From JAILEN01 sp036723975 (GTDB lineage: Bacteria; Bacillota; Clostridia; Lachnospirales; Lachnospiraceae), in NCBI GenBank assembly GCA_036723975.1, contig DAIMGJ010000017.1, positions 1 through 44,976 on the forward strand: DNA of 44,976 nt, read 5' to 3'. The notes beneath the pieces are model-generated. The model saw nothing but the letters and a program-made list of their open reading frames with translations. It ran no database searches and was not told the origin of the DNA. The position numbers and the translations under genes were made by a program. The first letter of the stretch is position 1. Each line of letters begins with the position of its first letter. Below are positions 7,536-15,807 of this stretch, piece by piece.

Positions 7536-8426
7536 TTATTTCACAATACTTCCCTTTAAAGTCTTTACATAATCTTTGATATGAGAAATCATAACCTTTG
7601 CGGCAGGCGGCAAGAATTCGTTACTTCCGGTACAGATACCCAAAGTACGATACTGCTTCGGCTCTAAAGGATAGACATCCACGTTCATCTTGGAGGTTTC
7701 CAAAATCAGTTCCGGCATAATGGAAATTCCGGCACCGCATTCCACCATGGCAATCGCTGACTGGTCATCTAAAATATGACAGTTGGCGCGAACTGACAAA
7801 CGGTACTTGGAAAGATAATTAATTACGTCCACGTCACAGGAATCCTGCTGAATAACGAAAGGCTGATCCTTCAAATCTTCCGGTGTCATATACTTTTTAT
7901 CCTTTGGCATATATCCCTTTGGAACAAGACATACCAGGTTTTCTTTGTATAAAGGTATAAATGGCAATTTCTCATTTGCCTCATCGGAGATGATACCGAT
8001 TTCGATATTTCCGTTTTTTATCCAGTTTATAACGTCGTCGTAACTTCCCTGAAAAATCTCCACATCAATCTGGGGATACTCCTTTTGGAAGCTTTTTAAA
8101 ATATTCGGAATCCATGTGAGACAAACCGTATTGGTACAGCCGATACGTACGGTACCTGTCTGAAGTCCCTGCATTTGTGATACTGCCTGTGAAAGTGCAT
8201 TGTTGGATGCAACAATTTTTTGAATGTAAGGACTTACCTCTTCCCCGGCGCTGGTTAGCTGTACGCCTGTTTTACTTCGAATAAAAAGGGGGAAGCCAAT
8301 TTCTTCTTCCATACTGGAAATGGAATGGCTGACAGCCGACGGTGTCAAATGCAACGCTGCTGCAGCTTTTGCAAAGGAGCCATTGTCGATAATACTTTGA
8401 AAAATCTCATAAGATAATAATGTCAT
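7536..8426 (-). CDS. LysR-family transcriptional regulator
   Basis: The N-terminal winged HTH is clear: FQSIIDNGSFAKAAAALHLT...SAVSHSISSMEEEIG (about 8-48). A periplasmic-binding-like effector domain follows (about 88-290), starting with the usual GxVRIGC pattern. 296 aa is typical. CGGAGG lies 7 nt before the ATG. LysR regulators normally control a divergent or adjacent gene; here the partner in the same unit is the HAD hydrolase, and the divergent region (8427-8570) holds no protein gene, only a candidate small transcript. Effector unknown. Confidence 0.9.
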   Translation of the reverse strand: MTLLSYEIFQSIIDNGSFAKAAAALHLTPSAVSHSISSMEEEIGFPLFIRSKTGVQLTSAGEEVSPYIQKIVASNNALSQAVSQMQGLQTGTVRIGCTNTVCLTWIPNILKSFQKEYPQIDVEIFQGSYDDVINWIKNGNIEIGIISDEANEKLPFIPLYKENLVCLVPKGYMPKDKKYMTPEDLKDQPFVIQQDSCDVDVINYLSKYRLSVRANCHILDDQSAIAMVECGAGISIMPELILETSKMNVDVYPLEPKQYRTLGICTGSNEFLPPAAKVMISHIKDYVKTLKGSIVK

Positions 8427-8478
8427 GAATCATCCTCCGTGTTGAGCACCATTCATCATATAAATGAAAAAGTTGAAC

Positions 8479-8570
8479 TTTACTTCACGAAGCTATTTTA
8501 GTACAATCTATTCGAACAGTCAATGTTGAGTAATCTTTTTTCTTTAGGCGGTCGAAAGACCGTCTTTTTC
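8479..8570 (+). ncRNA. Candidate small RNA unit divergent from the LysR gene
   Basis: On the plus strand TTTACT (8479-8484), 17 bp and TACAAT (8502-8507) form a plausible promoter. About 40 nt later comes a GAAA-tetraloop hairpin GGCGGTC/GACCGTC (8547-8564) followed by TTTTT. No protein gene lies between them, which predicts a transcript of about 55-60 nt. LysR-type regulators often control divergent transcripts. Confidence 0.35.
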
Positions 8571-8579
8571 CTTTTTATG

Positions 8580-8615
8580 AATCAAAACCGCCCCGGCGTC
8601 ATGCCGAGGCGGTTT
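8580..8615 (-). terminator. Terminator of the EF-hand-like protein gene
   Basis: AAACCGCC with inner CGG pairs with CCG and GGCGGTTT around a short loop; the minus strand ends TTTTGATT. It lies about 45 nt after the stop at 8659. Confidence 0.7.
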
Positions 8616-8658
8616 CGTTTAAAAAAACAGCTTTAAAAATCAGAAAGGTTTTGTGATG

Positions 8659-9762
8659 TTACATGGCCATGTCCATTTGCTGGATTAAGCCGGGCACTCC
8701 GTTTTCATGAAGATAGAATCCGCTTTGGCGTATCATCGCCTTGGAAACATTGTTTTCGTCCGTCAGGTTGAAAGGAGTTTTCTCAGCACGGAGACAGATG
8801 GCACCAACACCTGCCTCCTTTAAGGTAAACAGGATATCGTTCCCGTTCTCATCTTTTGCAAAAACTTTCAAGCGGGAGAAAATCTCGTCCGCTTCATCGA
8901 TCCAACCGTTTCCGTCCAAATCGTAAGTAGCTAATTCTTCAAATCCGTTTCCGGTAAGGGCTCCGAATAATTCGGAACCGTCACCTATGATTCCGTCTCC
9001 GTTTTTGTCCAATGCCAAAAAGCCGTTGCCTCCACCTAAGGCGGCCATTTCCTCAGCTTCGCCATCACAATCCAGATCAAAGAAAAATGACTGGTCACTT
9101 ACACTTGGTACGCTTCCGTCTAAATTGATTACTAAAGGATCCCGGTAATTGGCTACGCTGGGTGAATACCTTTGGGTATACTCCTGATAAAAGCTTCGAC
9201 TCATTGTAACATCAATTCCAAATTCGATCTCTCTTCCGTCGGCAGTTACGACTTTCCCTGAAGTAGAGAAGGTAGTAGTTTCTGTCTCTTCATAGGTGTA
9301 TGTATCTTCATAACTGATTTCCGACGAATTCGGAAGCGACCCACCACCGTTTACCAACCGGTTAAACTCGGTATTACCTTCCTCGTCACGAGGCAGTCTC
9401 TCGCCAAACAACAAAAGGAATAGATAGTTTAAGGTCTTTAATCGAATTTGTAGTGCGGAATTTTCCAGCTCGGAAACATCCGCTGTCTGCGTCACTCCTC
9501 TTGACGCAGAGGATTTTCCGTTGCCGTCCGTAATATTCCCAAGCAGACCGGTTTCTTTATTGATTTTTTGATCTTCTTTTAAACTGTCTAAATTATAGTT
9601 TAAGAAACCCAAAAAATCAGAGTTCCCCCATCCCGCGTTGGGATTTTGCCGGATTCCGCTTGCACTATTACCTCCGGATGTGGAAATCCTTGTTGTTCTG
9701 GAACTACTTTGGCGATAATATCTCGCACTTTTCATTCCCACATCGCCAGATGCAATAATCAT
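8659..9762 (-). CDS. EF-hand-like calcium-binding protein of unknown function
   Basis: 367 aa from the start used here. An in-frame extension to 9888 has no ribosome site, whereas GGGAGG sits 7 nt before the ATG at 9762. There is no signal peptide. The N-terminal 90 residues are Ser/Thr/Gly-rich. The C-terminal half carries three Asp-rich Ca-binding-type loops: DLDCDGEAEE (229-238), DKNGDGIIGDGSE (252-264) and DLDGNGWIDEADE (281-293), followed by a conserved GVGAICL...GFYLHENG tail. This arrangement recurs in uncharacterised proteins of many bacteria, some flagellar or surface linked, but I know of no established function. It is preceded by an unusually structured 200-nt leader. Confidence 0.75.
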   Translation of the reverse strand: MIIASGDVGMKSARYYRQSSSRTTRISTSGGNSASGIRQNPNAGWGNSDFLGFLNYNLDSLKEDQKINKETGLLGNITDGNGKSSASRGVTQTADVSELENSALQIRLKTLNYLFLLLFGERLPRDEEGNTEFNRLVNGGGSLPNSSEISYEDTYTYEETETTTFSTSGKVVTADGREIEFGIDVTMSRSFYQEYTQRYSPSVANYRDPLVINLDGSVPSVSDQSFFFDLDCDGEAEEMAALGGGNGFLALDKNGDGIIGDGSELFGALTGNGFEELATYDLDGNGWIDEADEIFSRLKVFAKDENGNDILFTLKEAGVGAICLRAEKTPFNLTDENNVSKAMIRQSGFYLHENGVPGLIQQMDMAM

Positions 9763-9967
9763 ATAATACCTCCCTTCGGGAAGTACCGATTTTGCAAAGC
9801 AAAATCCCTTTTTTAATGCAAAAAAATAGCACTTATCGGTTAGGGTATCCATACCCTGACTTTTAAGTACCATCCTGGTGCATCCCATATTTTGTGAAGG
9901 ATTATGTGGCCATCAAAACCCTTCACAAAATATATCGGAAATGCATCTAAAATCTTAATGCCGATTT
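9763..9967 (-). promoter_or_regulatory. Structured leader with SD-sequestering hairpin
   Basis: Minus-strand order: a 14-bp perfect inverted repeat (9920-9933 with 9887-9900, 19-nt loop); AGGGTAT/ATACCCT (9842-9857); ACCGAT pairing with ATCGGT (9835-9840 with 9785-9790); a competing stem GATTTTGC/GCAAAATC (9788-9806) that shares bases with it; and an 8-bp stem enclosing the GGGAGG ribosome site of the 367-aa protein (about 9767-9785). The mutually exclusive pairings suggest translational control. No known riboswitch consensus recognised. Confidence 0.5.
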
Positions 9968-10873
9968 TTAAAATTTTTCTTCGATTTCCACTCTCTGGGG
10001 AATGGATTTTACAGTAAGCTCATAGCCAATGTAAGTAACAATCAGGCTTCCCAACACAATAAAATAGAAAGAAATCATATTTTCTCCAAGTTGCATAAAG
10101 GAACTTAAGAAAGTTCCCGCCAGATTAAATAAAATATGAAGCCCAATGGTCACAAAAATATTGCGGCTCTTTTCGTAAATAATACCGAACACAAATCCAA
10201 GTACCGCTGCATAAATTCCCTGTAACGGGTTCATATGCAAAAATCCGAACAAAACCGCCTGTAGAATATTGGCTCCCAAAAATCCGGTAGCCCGTCTGGC
10301 GTAGGTATAGGTCAAACCGCGGAAGGTCAACTCCTCCACGATGGGTCCTAAAAAAACAGTATAAACAATCAAAGGCACGGTATAGTTTTCCGCAGAATCC
10401 AGGCCGATGTTTTCCATGAGTTTTTCATAGTTCACCAGCCACTGTGGGAACATAGTAGATAAAAAATTCATAAGATAGGTACACAAATACTGCATGCCTA
10501 CCGCAAGCATCACAAGTCCCGGAAGAATGGTTAAGCGATATCCCTCAAAAACACGTTCCTTTTTAATATCGCTTGCAACTTCTCCCACATCAGAGATGCC
10601 GCTGATATGCTGCTTATTATGGCGTAGGCGATAATACCATACAGAAAACCAGATGCCGCAAACAATGGTGTAACAAATGGATACCCATACGGTAAAAGAA
10701 GACTCCTGTACGCCCTCCATCCAGGATTCCATAAGTGCAGTATAACTGCCTCCGGAAAAGTTTTTAATCTTATCCATCAGCATAATCTCCATGCCCACGA
10801 AAGCCATGGCGTTTTGTACCAAAAATACCGCCATAATCGGCAAAAATGCTTTTGCTATACTGTTTTTTCTCAT
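9968..10873 (-). CDS. CPBP-family intramembrane metalloprotease
   Basis: A membrane protein with about eight TM segments, of the CAAX protease/bacteriocin-processing (Abi, Rce1-like) family. The metal-site motifs are present: EELTFR (about 176-181), FGFLH (about 207-211) and HILFN (about 244-248). Unusually for small members, it has an extended N terminus with two TM segments and a hydrophilic loop (about 75-100). The start overlaps the patatin gene's stop by 4 nt (ATGA), so the two are translationally coupled. Possible jobs are peptide processing or membrane-protein turnover; no bacteriocin gene is adjacent. Confidence 0.85.
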   Translation of the reverse strand: MRKNSIAKAFLPIMAVFLVQNAMAFVGMEIMLMDKIKNFSGGSYTALMESWMEGVQESSFTVWVSICYTIVCGIWFSVWYYRLRHNKQHISGISDVGEVASDIKKERVFEGYRLTILPGLVMLAVGMQYLCTYLMNFLSTMFPQWLVNYEKLMENIGLDSAENYTVPLIVYTVFLGPIVEELTFRGLTYTYARRATGFLGANILQAVLFGFLHMNPLQGIYAAVLGFVFGIIYEKSRNIFVTIGLHILFNLAGTFLSSFMQLGENMISFYFIVLGSLIVTYIGYELTVKSIPQRVEIEEKF

Positions 10874-11724
10874 TTATTCAAAAACTCCTTTAAAGCTTCC
10901 AGAGATTCTCTTCCATCATAGACTCCGCTGTCATACAGCGCCTTTGCAATGACGGAATCAATGGAGTAGGTACTCATTTTTTCAACGTATGGTGTATAGT
11001 AAACGAAGGCTCTTCCTTCTTTTTCCAGTTTTAACACTTCATCCAACTGCGCATTGTAGACTTCATGTCGATGGTTTAGCGCGTGAACCACCTTGGGTTC
11101 CTTGCGAAGGACTCTGGAATACACACGTTTATGCCCCTGAGGTTCCAGACGATAGCCCTTTGGCTTTGACATAATTACAACAAGCTTTTCACAACCCTTA
11201 TCCAGGGCTCGCCAAACCGGAATGGAATCCGATACACCGCCGTCATAATAACTGTGCCCATCAATTTCCACGGCTTTTGCCGCAACAGGAATTGCACAAG
11301 TCGCCTTGATGACGCTGTAATCATTGGGATAAATATCTTTCTTGGTAAAGTAATGGGGACGTCCGGTTTCCACATCGGTAGCCGGGCATTCAAACTCCGC
11401 CGGATTTGCCATCATGGCCTCATAATCCAAGGGATCCTTGCCCCCTTCTTCCGTTAACGTTCCGTAAATATAGTCAAGGCCAAAGAGATTTCCGGTTTTT
11501 ATAAAGCTTCGCACTCCGAAATACTCCGGATCCTTGGAATATTCACAGTAAAAGCGCTTATTTCTTTCCCTTTGCCCCGCTAAATAAGAAGCGGTGTTCG
11601 CTGCGCCAGCGGAAACGCCTATACAATAATCAAACGATATATTTTCATCTAAAAAAACATCCAATACTCCTGCGGAATAGGCGCATTTCATTCCTCCGCC
11701 TTCCACAATCAATCCCGTCTTCAC
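10870..11724 (-). CDS. Patatin-like phospholipase
   Basis: A serine lipid acyl hydrolase of the patatin family (YjjU-like). Seen near the N terminus: the oxyanion hole EGGGMK, the nucleophile elbow GVSAG (Ser about 40) and the catalytic Asp in DGGVSD (about 158-163). Total about 284 aa. I place the start at the GTG at 11724, because AAGGTGA lies 5 nt upstream and family members begin MKTGLxxEGGG; a GTG at 11733 would overlap that site. First gene of an operon with the CPBP protease. Confidence 0.85.
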   Translation of the reverse strand: MKTGLIVEGGGMKCAYSAGVLDVFLDENISFDYCIGVSAGAANTASYLAGQRERNKRFYCEYSKDPEYFGVRSFIKTGNLFGLDYIYGTLTEEGGKDPLDYEAMMANPAEFECPATDVETGRPHYFTKKDIYPNDYSVIKATCAIPVAAKAVEIDGHSYYDGGVSDSIPVWRALDKGCEKLVVIMSKPKGYRLEPQGHKRVYSRVLRKEPKVVHALNHRHEVYNAQLDEVLKLEKEGRAFVYYTPYVEKMSTYSIDSVIAKALYDSGVYDGRESLEALKEFLNK

Positions 11725-11757
11725 TTTACTCACCTTTTTCTATTAAAACTCCACACT

Positions 11758-11785
11758 ATTGTAACAAAAAAAGGAAATTCTGCAA
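11758..11785 (-). promoter_or_regulatory. Promoter of the patatin-CPBP operon
   Basis: TTGCAG (11780-11785), a 16-bp spacer and TACAAT (11758-11763) on the minus strand, about 34 bp upstream of the start codon. It separates this pair from the upstream ROK operon. Confidence 0.6.
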
Positions 11786-11807
11786 GTTGGGAGACAGGTT
11801 GTTTTCT

Positions 11808-12938
11808 TTAGAAATTTGTGTAGTACATGGCATTTTTTACAAAAGTAGCCACCGGACCGATATAATACTCTCTTTCCTGAAATGCGGTATAAAGAATCTT
11901 GTTTTCATCAATGGTTTCATCGTAGGATTTACACATTTTTATCAATTCCTTGCGAACCACGTCTTGTTGAAACAAGCTTCCACATAGGATTACATAGTCC
12001 GGAGAGACAATGGTAATGGTATTTACGATACTTTTTGCAAAAATATCCACCGCATCCCGTATTTTTTCTTCTTTTAGGAACGCCTCTCCAAAGGTATCAA
12101 TGGTAAAAGGCGTAATCTTATTTAATGCAGAAAAAGATACCTTGGTTTCCAGGCAGCCTCTTCGACCACAGGAACAGAGTTCTCCGTTTTTGTCCACGAT
12201 ATAGTGTCCCAGTTCTGCTGCCTTTCGGTCTGTTCCCTCGTAAAGCTTATTGTCCAAAATCAGGCTGGCACCCACACCGGGGCCCCACTTAATCACCATA
12301 ATGCTGTCGGTTTCTCTGCCCAAGCCAAAAAGCTTTTCCGCACAAGCCAGTGCATTTACGTTATTTTCCACCCAAACCGGAAGTGCCAGTTCCTCTTCTA
12401 AGATTTGCTTGATAGGAACCTCTTTATTCCAAATGCCATAAGCTCGAACTGACACACCCTTTGCCTTATCCACAATTCCGGAAATACAGACAGAAGCTCC
12501 TCGGATAGGCAAGTCATCATATTCCAAAGACATTTCCATAGCACATCGTGAAATTTCATGCAGCATATCCATAGGATTGTTTTTCGGTTCGCAGGGAAGT
12601 GTACGCACTTCCTTGGCATCTCCCTTTAAATTGGAAATCGCCACTACCACAGACTCCGGTTCAATGTTGATGGCATAAAGATAGGCATAATCATAGTCAA
12701 TATCCACCAAAACCTGTTTTCTTCCCACGCCCTCGGATTCCGCAGTTCCGATTTCCACCAATATTTTTTTCTCAATCAGTGAATTGCAAATCTGCGTCAC
12801 TGCTGCCGGTGTCAGTCCTGCAGACTCGGACAATTCTTTTCTGGAAGCAGGACCGCACTCCAAAAGATGCCGTAAAATCGTGGCACGATTCTGGCGCTTT
12901 ACCTGCTCCATGTTCATTCCTGAACGATTGTTTTCCAT
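11808..12938 (-). CDS. ROK-family transcriptional regulator (NagC/XylR type)
   Basis: 376 aa. An N-terminal winged HTH (about 10-70: RATILRHLL...SRKELSESAGLTPAAVTQ) is followed by the sugar-kinase-like ROK domain with the GxGVGASLI phosphate-type loop (about 219) and the ROK zinc motif: ELGHYIVD then CSCGRRGCLE (about 256-265). ROK repressors bind a sugar or sugar phosphate and release DNA. Located 18 nt downstream of the DUF4867 gene, in an operon with the GH31 glycosidase it probably controls. GAGGG precedes the ATG. Confidence 0.9.
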   Translation of the reverse strand: MENNRSGMNMEQVKRQNRATILRHLLECGPASRKELSESAGLTPAAVTQICNSLIEKKILVEIGTAESEGVGRKQVLVDIDYDYAYLYAINIEPESVVVAISNLKGDAKEVRTLPCEPKNNPMDMLHEISRCAMEMSLEYDDLPIRGASVCISGIVDKAKGVSVRAYGIWNKEVPIKQILEEELALPVWVENNVNALACAEKLFGLGRETDSIMVIKWGPGVGASLILDNKLYEGTDRKAAELGHYIVDKNGELCSCGRRGCLETKVSFSALNKITPFTIDTFGEAFLKEEKIRDAVDIFAKSIVNTITIVSPDYVILCGSLFQQDVVRKELIKMCKSYDETIDENKILYTAFQEREYYIGPVATFVKNAMYYTNF

Positions 12939-12956
12939 ATCTTTTCCCTCTAATGG

Positions 12957-13655
12957 TTAATAAAACAATTCCTTATTATCTCCGATAATTCCCGGATGTG
13001 CCCCCTGTTTGATAAGTGGCTCACGCTTTGGATGCGCAATCACCCATTTGTTTCTCTGTAAAAGAAGAATCTGCTCTGCATCCTTTTTGTCTACAAGTGC
13101 TTTTTCCTCTTCAGAAAGCGGTGTGTTGGTATTCTTTGGTAAAATCACCACACCCTTAAATCCCTCATCTGTTACCCTAAGAGGTGATAAATGAAGGGTG
13201 GTTTCAAACATCTCAATTGCAGTACCACGTTCTACAAAGAATACTTTTGCATCCTTGTTGTCATAGTGGTTGTTCTGGATCTCCCAACGATGTCCCAAAA
13301 CCAGCATAAAATCCGTCACAGCGATGTTGATTTCGCTGCCCTTATGATACTCAAATCCGTTGTAGGTAGAGTTTCTTCCGTTGCAGTAGCCAAACTGGAT
13401 CGGCATACCGCCATAAAGACCTGCCTGCACTTTTTCAAAAACAGGAAAAGCTTCCATTTCAGGTACACTTGGAACATAGACATTTCCTTCTGACGGGATA
13501 TCCGTGCTTTCCTTCATATACTTTACAACATCGGAAAAGTCATAACCTTTTACGATGCGTCCGTAGGAAGCAAACTCCTCGTCTTCCACGGAATAGATTC
13601 TTACGTCATTTAATTCATTTAAATGGTTTAATAATATAACGCTTTCTGTTCTCAT
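12957..13655 (-). CDS. DUF4867-family, cupin-like protein
   Basis: 232 aa. Central features are GMPIQFGYCNG (about 79-89), NGFEYHKGSEIN (about 94-105) and LVLGHRWEIQ (about 113-122); the His and Glu residues fit a metal-binding beta barrel. I assign DUF4867 from this pattern. From memory, and uncertain, members occur in sugar-degradation clusters including transaldolase-type sulfoquinovose pathways, where one may act as a sugar isomerase. The sandwich between a YihQ-type GH31 and a ROK regulator supports a carbohydrate role. Spacing to GH31 is 12 nt (operon). Confidence 0.7.
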   Translation of the reverse strand: MRTESVILLNHLNELNDVRIYSVEDEEFASYGRIVKGYDFSDVVKYMKESTDIPSEGNVYVPSVPEMEAFPVFEKVQAGLYGGMPIQFGYCNGRNSTYNGFEYHKGSEINIAVTDFMLVLGHRWEIQNNHYDNKDAKVFFVERGTAIEMFETTLHLSPLRVTDEGFKGVVILPKNTNTPLSEEEKALVDKKDAEQILLLQRNKWVIAHPKREPLIKQGAHPGIIGDNKELFY

Positions 13656-13667
13656 AATATCTCTCCT

Positions 13668-15614
13668 TTACGCCTTTGCTACCTCTAAAAGTTTATCTAT
13701 ATTGGTTGCATCTTTACGAACAAATACCGGTGGGCATCCCATAGGAGCATCCACACTTGCGACACCACCCTGATACTCTTTTCCTGTGAAAAGATGAATC
13801 CAGGTATCATTCGGTAAATAAACCACTCTGGAAGAGCGTCCCTTTTCATATACCGGTGCCACCAAAAGGTCACGGCCAAGTAAAAACTCTGTCATTTCCT
13901 CGTATGCCCGCTCCTCATCGTAATGATAAAACAGTGGGCGCATCACGGGAGTTCCTTTATCTGTCTGTTCCTTTACCAAAGAAATCAAATACGGTTTTAA
14001 TGCCGCATGCATGCGAGAGCATTTTGCGGTGTGTTTTAAAAGTTCCTCATCCGCATCAAACTGTACGTCATTTACCGGCTGATTGCCCTCGTGGGTTCGA
14101 AGCAGCGGAGTAAAAACGTTCATCTCTTCCCAACGCATCAATAACTCTTTGCTTCGGGACAAAAGTTTTCCGTAGGTGGTATAGCCCCCTGCATCGGAGT
14201 GAGTCACGCCGTATCCGGACATAGCCAAAGAAAGGGTTGCCGGAACGGTGGAAATCAAGCCGTCATCCACGGACCAGTCCACATGCTGATCTCCCGTCCA
14301 CATCATAGTGGAAGCAGCAATGGTTCCGGTATGTCCCGCTCTGGTAAAAAAGAAGACCTCTCCTTCTTTCCCGCACTCTCTTATGGCTTCACGGTTCATC
14401 TTTGCCCAAATGGCCGGCCATTGATTATGAATCACTTCCGGATTCTCACCGGAGTACAGTACACAATCCACCGGCAAATATTCGCCGAAGTCTGCCATCC
14501 AGCCGGAAAGTCCGAGACCAATCATATTTTCTTTAATTAGTCCCTTATACCATTCGTAAGCCTTTGGATTTGTAAAGTCAATCATGGCTGCCGGGAAGGT
14601 GGTAATGGTAACAAGATAATCCTTTCCCTCTTTATCCTTTACACAATATCCCTGCTTGGAAGCATATTCGTAAAGTTCTTTTTCAATGGCCATAAAAGGA
14701 TTGATATAGCCTAAGAATTTCACGCCTTTTTTGTTCCACTCTTTGATCTTCTCATCCAGGCCCACATAAAGTTCTTTGTCCCAAGCCCAGTTCCACATGA
14801 CCTGATAACCGAAACCGGTGCGACGGCATCCGGACCAGTCCTGTGACCAAACACCGCAAACTTTAATGCCTGCTTCTTCTGCTTTTTTCAGCTTTGCATC
14901 CACGACTTCGCAGCCTTCCTGAATAGCAAGGATGGCTCCGTCATAAATCCAATCCGGAAGCGCATCCACACGACCTAAGAGTGCAGATAACTTTTCGGAT
15001 ACTTCCTCAAAGGTTTCGCCATGTTCAGAAACAATGTGCGGTGCCTCCTGAAGATAGAAGGTGATTTTATCCTTCTTTGAAAAATCAAACTCACTGTAGG
15101 CATCCACATAGGCATGGACATAATACTTATCGGAAGAAGTAAAGGTAGGCTGTGCATAGTAAGACTCATACTTTGAAAACTTTAAGGTCTTCTTTGGCTG
15201 ATCGCCGATGAGTTTACCGATGGTGGCGCGCTTAATAATCTTTTTTGAAATACGTCCCACGTTCTGATGCTCCGCTACCCAGATACGAACCTTTTCCCCC
15301 TTTAAGTTAAACTTGGAATAGGTCTCGCCGCAGCCATAGATTCGTTCCTCCGGATTTGTGGGTACGGTAAGCCAAAAGCGATTGATGCCATCCGGCACCG
15401 TGCCTTCATAATCCACGGAGATTTTGCCTTCGTGCTCGCTTACGGAAATGTCATGGCTTACTCCTCCATCTTTAAAATGGAGAACAAATCCGGTTTCCGT
15501 GTCTTCTTTATGTTCTAATTTACATTTGGATTTTTTTGAAAAGTTTTGACGATAAACAAAGCTTCCGCGGCTCATGGAAAAGTTGTTTTCTCCGGTACCT
15601 ACGGTAAGCTCCAT
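13668..15614 (-). CDS. GH31 glycosidase of the YihQ (sulfoquinovosidase-like) type
   Basis: 648 aa, no signal peptide, so it hydrolyses an imported alpha-glycoside in the cytoplasm. Seen: an N-terminal beta-sandwich with ERIYGCGETYSKF (90-102); a TIM barrel with nucleophile Asp375 in GWMADFGEYLP; acid/base Asp442 in GDQHVDW, at the same 67-residue spacing as in E. coli YihQ as I recall it; and GYGVTHSDAGGY (468-478). Mapping the recalled YihQ substrate residues by spacing gives Gln232, Gln258, Trp274 and Tyr478 conserved, but Gln271 where the sulfonate-binding Arg would be. Subfamily membership is solid; sulfoquinovose specificity is doubtful. First gene of the GH31-DUF4867-ROK operon. No strong Shine-Dalgarno is seen at the ATG. 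Confidence 0.85.
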   Translation of the reverse strand: MELTVGTGENNFSMSRGSFVYRQNFSKKSKCKLEHKEDTETGFVLHFKDGGVSHDISVSEHEGKISVDYEGTVPDGINRFWLTVPTNPEERIYGCGETYSKFNLKGEKVRIWVAEHQNVGRISKKIIKRATIGKLIGDQPKKTLKFSKYESYYAQPTFTSSDKYYVHAYVDAYSEFDFSKKDKITFYLQEAPHIVSEHGETFEEVSEKLSALLGRVDALPDWIYDGAILAIQEGCEVVDAKLKKAEEAGIKVCGVWSQDWSGCRRTGFGYQVMWNWAWDKELYVGLDEKIKEWNKKGVKFLGYINPFMAIEKELYEYASKQGYCVKDKEGKDYLVTITTFPAAMIDFTNPKAYEWYKGLIKENMIGLGLSGWMADFGEYLPVDCVLYSGENPEVIHNQWPAIWAKMNREAIRECGKEGEVFFFTRAGHTGTIAASTMMWTGDQHVDWSVDDGLISTVPATLSLAMSGYGVTHSDAGGYTTYGKLLSRSKELLMRWEEMNVFTPLLRTHEGNQPVNDVQFDADEELLKHTAKCSRMHAALKPYLISLVKEQTDKGTPVMRPLFYHYDEERAYEEMTEFLLGRDLLVAPVYEKGRSSRVVYLPNDTWIHLFTGKEYQGGVASVDAPMGCPPVFVRKDATNIDKLLEVAKA

Positions 15615-15679
15615 TTTCTCTAATGCTGATAAATTGATAAGATAACCCCCTCTCGATATAGATCCCTTTCCCCTAGTCC

Positions 15680-15700
15680 GTACACACAGTGTGACACCGG
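15680..15700. promoter_or_regulatory. Possible operator upstream of the GH31 operon
   Basis: An interrupted palindrome ACACACAGTGTG lies at about 15682-15693, 70-80 bp upstream of the GH31 start, where a ROK repressor could act. No clear -35/-10 pair was found around it, so this is position-based only. Confidence 0.25.
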
Positions 15701-15712
15701 CCTAATAAATAT

Positions 15713-15766
15713 AAAAAACAGGGACCTACAATTAATTAACCCATTTAATTAATTATAAATCCCTGT
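15713..15766 (-). terminator. Terminator of the LRR/DUF5648 gene
   Basis: ACAGGGA pairs with TCCCTGT, and an inner ATTAATTAA pairs with TTAATTAAT; the minus strand then runs TTTTTTATATTT. It lies about 42 nt past the stop at 15808. Confidence 0.8.
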
Positions 15767-15807
15767 AAGGTGTTTTGCAATATGATTTTATAGATAGTAC
15801 TCCCTAT

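Noticed and set aside
9763..9888. N-terminal extension of the EF-hand-like protein to 9888
   Set aside because: The added 42 residues have no ribosome site, translate leader hairpins and look non-conserved, while GGGAGG is ideally spaced for 9762.
9968..11724. Bacteriocin/immunity or phage-defence pair (patatin plus CPBP)
   Set aside because: Patatins occur in CBASS and CPBP in abortive systems, but no cyclase, precursor peptide or transporter is nearby, and the patatin is of the housekeeping YjjU type.
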